Shown in pieces: positions 1 to 4,343 of a stretch of DNA of 15,443 bases (positions are counted from its first letter, which is position 1; the number at the start of each line of letters is the position of its first letter). Under the pieces are notes generated by a model. It was given only the letters and a program-made list of their open reading frames with translations. It did no database searches and was not told the origin of the DNA. This DNA comes from Bacteroidales bacterium (GTDB lineage Bacteria > Bacteroidota > Bacteroidia > Bacteroidales > UBA12077). The stretch lies in contig JASGMZ010000042.1 in the NCBI GenBank assembly GCA_030156305.1, positions 1-15,443 of the forward strand, written 5' to 3'. A program made the translations under genes and the position numbers.

Positions 1-102
1 TTGTAATTTTTCTTTTAAATATATCTATATAGAATAGTACTTAAAAAGTTAAATATAGTCAGTTATAATGCGAATGCATTAACCCGAATTACAAATTCGG
101 TT

Positions 103-133
103 AAAAAAGAAAGCGCCATTATAAATGACGCTT
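103..133 (-). terminator. Intrinsic terminator of the lipoprotein operon
   Basis: Read on the minus strand, a 10-bp stem (plus 111-120 with 124-133) closes a 3-nt loop and is followed by a run of T (complement of the A run at 103-108). The single mismatch on the plus strand becomes a G-U wobble on the minus strand, so the fold suits a leftward transcript. It lies about 85 bp past the stop codon of the last lipoprotein gene. A second hairpin (81-90 with 94-102, one bulge) follows immediately. The first 216 bases hold no gene that I can support. Confidence 0.75.
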
Positions 134-216
134 AGCGGGGGGACGGCTACAAATTTTGATATTTAGCACTTTGCCTGCCATTACTTATATAAAAGTTAGG
201 CAACGTAATTATTTGA

Positions 217-912
217 TTATCTGTAGTTTTTATTCAAAGTTGCTTTATATTCTTTCTTTCCTGACATTTCTGCTCCATCAATACCATATGTTGGACTATA
301 TTTTCCTGCTGGTAAATCCTTAAAGGTATAGGCGTTACATGCTCTAGCTACATCCACATATTTAGTCACTGCTGTATTTATTGAAGATGCAGCCATGTCA
401 ACAAGAACTCCTGCAAGGCCTCCTGCTCCAGAGTTTATTGATGCATCATATGTGACATTTCCTTTCCGTGTATAAATAACTTCATTCGTTTTGGTTGATT
501 TGATAATATACTCAACCTCAACATAAACTTTAGCTGCCAATCCAGATTTATCCCATTTATGAATTATGGTAAACACTGCTACATCAGCCCCAAACACTTC
601 ACTGAATTTTGATAGTGGAGAATTTAAAAATAACTCTGCATCATAAGCACTTTCTCTTTTTAATATTTCCATTGATAAAAACGGCGGTATTACATAATAA
701 CCAGCATTTGCAATTGGGATATTTAGTGTTGAATGAAAATACTCTTTAGCCTCTACATTAGTACTCTTGTTAATTGGTGGCATTATTAGCACTGACAATG
801 GTTTCTCATCATAAATACCTTTATAAGCAGTTGATTTTGGAATCTTTGAAGTTGTCGTGCAACTTGAAACTACCATCAAAATTATAATTGTAAAAAAAAT
901 TAATTTTTTCAT
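217..912 (-). CDS. GNA1162/DUF799 family lipoprotein
   Basis: Predicted envelope lipoprotein of the DUF799 family, whose named member is meningococcal antigen GNA1162. The role is not established; the family fold resembles the TolB N-terminal/LpoB-like fold. The 231-residue product starts with a short basic and hydrophobic signal and a lipobox ending at Cys18 (VVSSC). Family-like stretches are LSVLIMPPINKS near residue 39, the PIANAGYYVIPPF block near residue 66, and the GADVAVFTIIHKW block near residue 108. The start overlaps the stop of the upstream gene by 4 nt (ATGA), so translation is probably coupled. It is the last gene of a four-lipoprotein operon. The order CsgG-like, DUF4810, GNA1162 recalls the meningococcal NMB1164-1163-1162 arrangement (from memory). 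Family assignment is fairly firm; function is unknown. Confidence 0.85.
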   Translation of the reverse strand: MKKLIFFTIIILMVVSSCTTTSKIPKSTAYKGIYDEKPLSVLIMPPINKSTNVEAKEYFHSTLNIPIANAGYYVIPPFLSMEILKRESAYDAELFLNSPLSKFSEVFGADVAVFTIIHKWDKSGLAAKVYVEVEYIIKSTKTNEVIYTRKGNVTYDASINSGAGGLAGVLVDMAASSINTAVTKYVDVARACNAYTFKDLPAGKYSPTYGIDGAEMSGKKEYKATLNKNYR

Positions 913-1253
913 TCTTCTATCATTTTTAAGATTTGTTCAATAAATATTTTTGATTCAGGATAAAGGGCAATTTCTTTCATAAGCATTTCTTTTCCTTCTT
1001 CTTTTTTTCCTTCCTGTAATAAAATAAATCCATAATCTGCACAAACTCCAGGTGGAACGACACCCCTAGTCCCTTTTTGATTTTCAATAACTTGCTGATA
1101 ATTCTCAATCAATTCCTGAATCGATTTTTCATCAGAATTTTTTAAGTAATTATAACTTGTTGTCTCATAATCGCCCCATGTATATAATGGTTTTTGGGTT
1201 GTACATGAAGCTAATATTGCTAAGGTAGCAAATAAGATTAAACTTTTCCTCAT
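909..1253 (-). CDS. DUF4810 domain lipoprotein
   Basis: Small predicted lipoprotein of 114 residues with signal peptide and lipobox ending at Cys17 (ILASC). The mature part begins with the KPLYTWGDYE segment characteristic of DUF4810. It continues into a mostly helical region with the PPGVCADYGFILLQEGK block near residues 67-83, which reads like a single TPR-type helix pair: one member asks how many items, the next covers a growing load. No enzymatic motif is visible. It overlaps its upstream neighbour by 4 nt at 1250-1253 and its downstream neighbour by 4 nt at 909-912. This family is almost always found between a CsgG-like gene and a GNA1162-like gene, so the product is probably a partner in one envelope complex. 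What that complex does is unknown. Confidence 0.83.
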   Translation of the reverse strand: MRKSLILFATLAILASCTTQKPLYTWGDYETTSYNYLKNSDEKSIQELIENYQQVIENQKGTRGVVPPGVCADYGFILLQEGKKEEGKEMLMKEIALYPESKIFIEQILKMIEE

Positions 1254-1582
1254 GGTAATATAATTTGTTTAGTTTCTTGAGTTGACACAAAGATTTGTTT
1301 CGAAAAAATAGTTTCATTATTGTATTTTACAGTTACAACATGTTTTCCTGTTGAAATAGCATAAACACTGCCTTTTGGTCTTTTTGCACCTGCTTTGTTA
1401 ACTTTTGCTTTAAAAGTTGTTGTTTCATCTATTGTTACATCTACGCCGCCAGAGTAATTACTCGGATTACCAATAAGTTCAATATATGATTGGTCTTCCA
1501 AACCTTTCGTTACGGTTTTAACACCTGTGCAACCAGTTATTATAAATAACCCAATTGTTAATATAATTATGATATTTTTCAT
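1250..1582 (-). CDS. Small lipoprotein with PEGA-like beta domain, function unknown
   Basis: A 110-residue lipoprotein with lipobox ITGC (Cys18). I do not recognise a named family. The second half (about residues 70-110) has the pattern of a small beta-sandwich of PEGA type: a Gly-Lys-His-x-Val-x-Val strand, a turn at YNNE, then a final strand ending in ETKQIILP. Such domains often decorate surface or periplasmic proteins. The start codon overlaps the last base of the csgG-like stop (TAATG at 1580-1584), and its own stop overlaps the DUF4810 start by 4 nt, so it is firmly part of the operon. As I recall, the meningococcal version of this cluster has no gene at this position, so this is an additional component here. 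Confidence 0.75.
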   Translation of the reverse strand: MKNIIIILTIGLFIITGCTGVKTVTKGLEDQSYIELIGNPSNYSGGVDVTIDETTTFKAKVNKAGAKRPKGSVYAISTGKHVVTVKYNNETIFSKQIFVSTQETKQIILP

Positions 1583-2511
1583 TATTTTATTTCTTTTATG
1601 TAATAATTACTTAAATTTTGTTTATCTATTTCACCCTCGGTAAAAGAAACCATTGAAAATTCGTTTTGAGAATTATCGCCACCTAAAAAATCAATTTTTA
1701 TTTTACCCACAACTTTTCCTGGCAACTCCATCATCATGCCTGTTTGCGGATTCTTTACGCTTTTACCTTTTTCAACAACCTGAAAAATATCGCCAACTTT
1801 AAGACCTTGACTTGCACCACCTGAAATAATTATACCATTTTCGTCATAAGTTAAGAAGTAAGATTTCCATGGTTTCTCCATACAGTTATTAATAATATTC
1901 TCTACAAGTTTTGATATTGCTGCCGATATTGCTTTATCACTTAAAGTTGCATCATAATCAGTTCGTTCTCCAAGTCCCATGACAGTTTGGTTCGTAGTTG
2001 TAGCTTCGCCTTTAGCTTCCTCAGAATAAATTATTTGTCCTGTTGAAACATCAACTAATCTGATACTAACTCCTGCTTGTACAGTCTGAGTTTTTGTCCT
2101 TGAAAAAGCATTTACATCTCCAACATTTTTTCTGCCAAATTCTGTTACAGAACCGATAATCAAATAATCGGCACCAACTTTCTGTAACCCTTCATTACCA
2201 GCAATTTTTAATTCTTCTTCTATTTTATCCATATCTTGTCTTTCAAGTAAGATGAATTTATCACTTGCTGCAAGTTTAGTGGATAAAATATCTAAAGCTT
2301 GTTTGCCAATCGGGTCATTTTCTTTGTCATAAAATACCCCTTTTGCATATTGGGTCTCATTAGAAAATCGTGCTATAGCAACTTTTCTTTTTAAAACCTG
2401 TTCTTCCTTTTTGATTTCTTGAACCTGCGGCTCAACTTGAACAACCTTTTGTTGTGTTGTACAACTGAATGCAATCAAACAAATTGCCAATCCTAATAGA
2501 TTCTTTTTCAT
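1582..2511 (-). CDS. CsgG/HfaB family outer-membrane-associated lipoprotein
   Basis: Member of the CsgG family, whose best known protein is the outer-membrane curli secretion channel. This is a divergent relative, and no curli genes (csgA, csgB, csgE, csgF) are present in the window, so curli export should not be assumed. The 309 residues contain a signal peptide with lipobox ending at Cys17 (AFSC). A CsgG domain follows (about residues 43-210), with KVAIARFSNET at the first strand, FILLERQDMDKI, GADYLIIGSVTEFG and VSIRLVDVSTGQIIYSE. A C-terminal segment (about 225-295: GLKVGDIFQVVEKG, then NPQTG) resembles the FlgT C-terminal domain. It is the first gene of a coupled four-lipoprotein operon and probably the scaffold the other products work with. 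The upstream region carries a promoter-like box and repeats at 2610-2653. Confidence 0.85.
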   Translation of the reverse strand: MKKNLLGLAICLIAFSCTTQQKVVQVEPQVQEIKKEEQVLKRKVAIARFSNETQYAKGVFYDKENDPIGKQALDILSTKLAASDKFILLERQDMDKIEEELKIAGNEGLQKVGADYLIIGSVTEFGRKNVGDVNAFSRTKTQTVQAGVSIRLVDVSTGQIIYSEEAKGEATTTNQTVMGLGERTDYDATLSDKAISAAISKLVENIINNCMEKPWKSYFLTYDENGIIISGGASQGLKVGDIFQVVEKGKSVKNPQTGMMMELPGKVVGKIKIDFLGGDNSQNEFSMVSFTEGEIDKQNLSNYYIKEIK

Positions 2512-2609
2512 TTTATTTTTAAAATTTAGTTATTAATATATTGAATATCTGTCTGTTTTTATGTTGCCAACGGCAGTCTGTCTAACTGATTTTATTTAAA
2601 ATATTAAAT

Positions 2610-2653
2610 CAAATATAGTCAATTTTCAGGTATTTAAGTCAGTTTTATACCTG
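2610..2653 (-). promoter_or_regulatory. Putative promoter and operator region of the CsgG-like operon
   Basis: On the minus strand positions 2617-2610 read TATATTTG, a full match to the Bacteroidota -7 consensus TAnnTTTG, about 100 nt upstream of the first start codon. No clear TTG is present at the usual -33 distance. Instead there is a perfect 7-bp inverted repeat, CAGGTAT (2627-2633) with ATACCTG (2647-2653). There is also a direct repeat, AGTCAATTTT (2617-2626) and AGTCAGTTTT (2637-2646), offset by exactly 20 bp. A poor -33 element with repeats in its place would fit activator control, which is inference. Confidence 0.4.
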
Positions 2654-2696
2654 TTTTAAAAATCTGACCAATAATTGAGCTTGAAATTTTATGTGT

Positions 2697-2758
2697 CAGG
2701 TTTCATAATGTTGTTCCCGTCTTCGCTACAGCTACGCCAGATACAGTATGATAACCTG
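2697..2758. repeat. Imperfect inverted repeat, 62 bp
   Basis: CAGGTTTCATA at 2697-2707 pairs with TATGATAACCTG at 2747-2758, 11 pairs with one bulged base. The intervening 39 bases are GC-richer than the surroundings. It lies between the promoter of the lipoprotein operon and the transposase relic. It could be an insertion sequence end or a small palindromic element. No coding sequence is apparent between 2512 and 2920. Confidence 0.45.
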
Positions 2759-2847
2759 CGTTAATCTTTTTTAAAGATAAAACTTTATTTTTAAATTCAT
2801 CTGGTTTTGTTAAAATATTTACTTTCAGTGATTTTGTGTCGTCATTC

Positions 2848-2913
2848 TGCAATGCTCAAGCAACCCTTCGACCCTGACAAAGGAAGGGCTCAGGGCGTTG
2901 GCTTGGCATTGCA
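2848..2913. repeat. Palindromic element, 66 bp, with interleaved inner repeats
   Basis: The outer arms at 2848-2864 and 2897-2913 pair over 16 bp with one bulge on each side (TGCAATGC against GCATTGCA at the ends). Inside are two 6-bp perfect inverted pairs in interleaved order: CCCTTC (2864-2869) with GAAGGG (2883-2888), and CCCTGA (2872-2877) with TCAGGG (2890-2895). Both inner pairs can form together only as a pseudoknot; otherwise they are alternatives. The element is much GC-richer than its surroundings and starts 7 bp past the transposase stop codon. Confidence 0.7.
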
Positions 2914-3127
2914 CTCATTCCTAACAAAATTCAGGTTTAATTTCAAACCATTTTTCAATAGCATCAAAAGGCGTTTTTACATTAAGCTCTTTTCTCAAAC
3001 TACCGTGTCTTCTATAAAGAATATAATACATCAAAAACTTTAATAATTCATTTTGAATTTCATCTTTATTGTTGTATTCGTTTTTCTTCATCGTATTATT
3101 TTTTATAGTTCCGTTTGCTCTTTCAAC

Positions 3128-3164
3128 TCCCGCATCAAGTTCCCGAAATCAGGACGGAACAGGC
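3128..3164. mobile_element. 37-bp insertion in the transposase relic
   Basis: These bases separate the codons for the conserved TNG and VERANG segments, which are normally joined through one residue. The insertion shifts the frame by one and brings in a TGA. It contains a short inverted repeat, GTTCC (3139-3143) with GGAAC (3156-3160). No target duplication is evident. It may be a small palindromic repeat unit or a scar of another event. Confidence 0.5.
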
Positions 3165-3359
3165 TATTCCATTAGTTTTGGGAGTTGCAGGTTTTGTAAG
3201 CCTGTGTTCAATATTATTTTCATCACATACAACATCTAATTTAGATGATTTTTGACAATAATGTCCTTTTTTAGATTTTATCAATTTGTTAGTAAATTCA
3301 AGTCCGTTATCGGTAAGAACATGTGAAATTTCAAAGGAGAAAAAGTCTAAGCATTTGTT

Positions 3360-3445
3360 TACCCCGTGGAATCCTGAACTCCGCACATAACTATTTATGT
3401 GCGGGGTTCAGAAAAAATGCTCTGACATTTTTATTCCACGGGGTG
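3360..3445. mobile_element. 86-bp insertion that folds as a three-way junction
   Basis: Two perfect 12-bp arms (3361-3372, 3433-3444; ACCCCGTGGAAT and its complement) enclose two hairpins. The first has a 17-bp stem (3374-3390 with 3395-3411, one T-G wobble, 4-nt loop). The second has a 7-bp stem (3413-3419 with 3426-3432, 6-nt loop). Only single bases (3373, 3412) stay unpaired at the junction. The unit sits exactly between two codons of the transposase relic (DFI and NKCLDFF) and its removal restores the frame, which shows that it is an insertion. No target-site duplication is obvious. The type of element is not recognised; REP-like, MITE-like or another palindromic mobile repeat are candidates. 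Confidence 0.8.
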
Positions 3446-3573
3446 AATAAAATCTTCAGCATTTTCAAATGTTTTAACATCTTAAACTTTATAGTACAAG
3501 GTTCTTGTAGCCCTGTCTATTGCGACAAAAAGATAGTATTTTACACCATTAAAAACGTGGTGAAACTTTACAA

Positions 3574-4137
3574 TTATTTATTCTTTATCGAAAATCCTGC
3601 CTGTTCAATTATTTCGCCTAACTGAACATATTTACCCTGCGAATAGGCCATTAACTCCTGGTGTTGCATATTAATGGTTCCTTTTGAAGGATGGATATAT
3701 CTCTCACTTACCTGAATGTTTACAATTTCGGCCATAAACATATCGTGAGAACCCAGCGGAATAATCTCTTTTACTTTACATTCCAAATTTATCGGCGATT
3801 CTTCAATTACCGGAGTTTTTATTTTTTCCGATTTTCCGGGAGTTAAATTTAGTTCTTTAAATTTTTGGTAATCTTTTCCTGATTTACGTCCACACCAATC
3901 AGCTTCGTAAGCTAAATCTTTGGTAGAATAGTTGATGACAAATTCTTTGGTACGTTTTACAATATTATAGGAATGCCTTTCCTTTCGGATTGATATGTAA
4001 CACATGGGCGGAACAGAACAAACAGTGCCTGTCCAGGCAATGGTAATAATATTATATTCATTTTCATTGGTTCCGCAACTTACCATTGCCGCTGGTACCG
4101 GATAAATTAAGGGTGTGGGCTTTTTGTTAATTTTCAT
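3574..4137 (-). CDS. Flavin reductase family protein (FMN-binding split barrel)
   Basis: Predicted flavoprotein of the flavin reductase-like family, using a non-covalently bound FMN in a split-barrel fold, presumably cytosolic since no signal peptide is present. The 187 residues have the expected length and landmarks: an N-terminal YPVPAAMVSCG strand, NIITIAWTGTVCSVPPMCYISI (about residues 28-49), SYNIVKRTKEFVIN, the long AEIVNIQVSE strand near 140, and the closing YVQLGEIIEQAGFSI stretch. The exact substrate cannot be told from sequence; members include flavin:NAD(P)H reductases and proteins of unknown reaction. It is a single gene, divergent from clpB across about 206 bp. Its stop codon lies within a few bases of the transposase remnant, yet the C-terminus looks complete, so the insertion element probably removed only downstream sequence. 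Confidence 0.85.
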   Translation of the reverse strand: MKINKKPTPLIYPVPAAMVSCGTNENEYNIITIAWTGTVCSVPPMCYISIRKERHSYNIVKRTKEFVINYSTKDLAYEADWCGRKSGKDYQKFKELNLTPGKSEKIKTPVIEESPINLECKVKEIIPLGSHDMFMAEIVNIQVSERYIHPSKGTINMQHQELMAYSQGKYVQLGEIIEQAGFSIKNK

Positions 4138-4329
4138 AATTATTTTGATAAAAATATGCGTTTTAAAAGTACCTCAAACATATTATTTATCCAAATAACG
4201 GATGATTGTATTAATCTTGTTACAAAATAGTGCCAGTTTGTCTTTATTTATGGGTAATAAAATGACAAAAGGGCAGTTTTTAAATGTTGGCAATTATTTT
4301 GATACCTTAAAATAAAAATTAAAAAGTAA

Positions 4330-4334
4330 AGGAG
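4330..4334 (+). promoter_or_regulatory. Shine-Dalgarno-like site of clpB
   Basis: AGGAG ends 9 nt before the clpB ATG. Most starts in this window have no such sequence, as is normal for Bacteroidota, so its presence supports the chosen start. No convincing promoter or CIRCE-type operator was found in 4138-4343. Confidence 0.45.
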
Positions 4335-4343
4335 AAAAGATAT

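Larger units (their letters stand above)
2921..3570 (-). pseudogene. IS481-family transposase remnant
   Basis: Decayed DDE transposase. Reading leftwards, the segment near 3554-3485 gives VKYYLFVAIDRATRTLYYKV, with the first catalytic Asp at 3515-3517. After an insertion comes FSFEISHVLTDNGLEFTN, with the second Asp at 3309-3311, then HRLTKPATPKTNG. After a second insertion comes VERANGTIK, with the catalytic Glu at 3122-3124. The C-terminal part ends at a TAG at 2921-2923. Defects visible: the N-terminal half is missing, with the remnant abutting the flavin reductase stop; a TAA at 3482-3484 replaces an expected Tyr-like codon; an 86-bp insertion sits at 3360-3445; and a 37-bp insertion sits at 3128-3164. 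Removing the two insertions restores the frame exactly. All three catalytic residues survive, so decay seems recent, but the copy cannot be active. The outer ends of the element are not identified. Confidence 0.85.

Noticed and set aside
81..203. Complete integron attC site at the left end
   Set aside because: GTTAGGC is present at 195-201, but no acceptable RYYYAAC partner is found upstream at attC distance; the nearest, CATTAAC, does not fit the consensus.
1582..2511. Curli secretion gene csgG
   Set aside because: The CsgG domain is present, but the companion genes are DUF4810 and GNA1162 types and no curli subunit or accessory gene is seen, so the specific symbol was not assigned.
2807..3043. 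A 78-residue rightward open frame
   Set aside because: It runs over the 66-bp palindromic element and antisense to the C-terminal part of the transposase relic; no family features or start context.
3360..3445. Ordinary intrinsic terminator for the flavin reductase
   Set aside because: The structure is over 130 bp past the stop codon, is a three-way junction without a T tract in the right place, and splits the transposase between codons, so insertion explains it better.
3323..3625. A 100-residue rightward open frame
   Set aside because: It is antisense to the transposase relic, runs through the three-way-junction insertion and into the flavin reductase 3' end. It is a shadow, not a gene.
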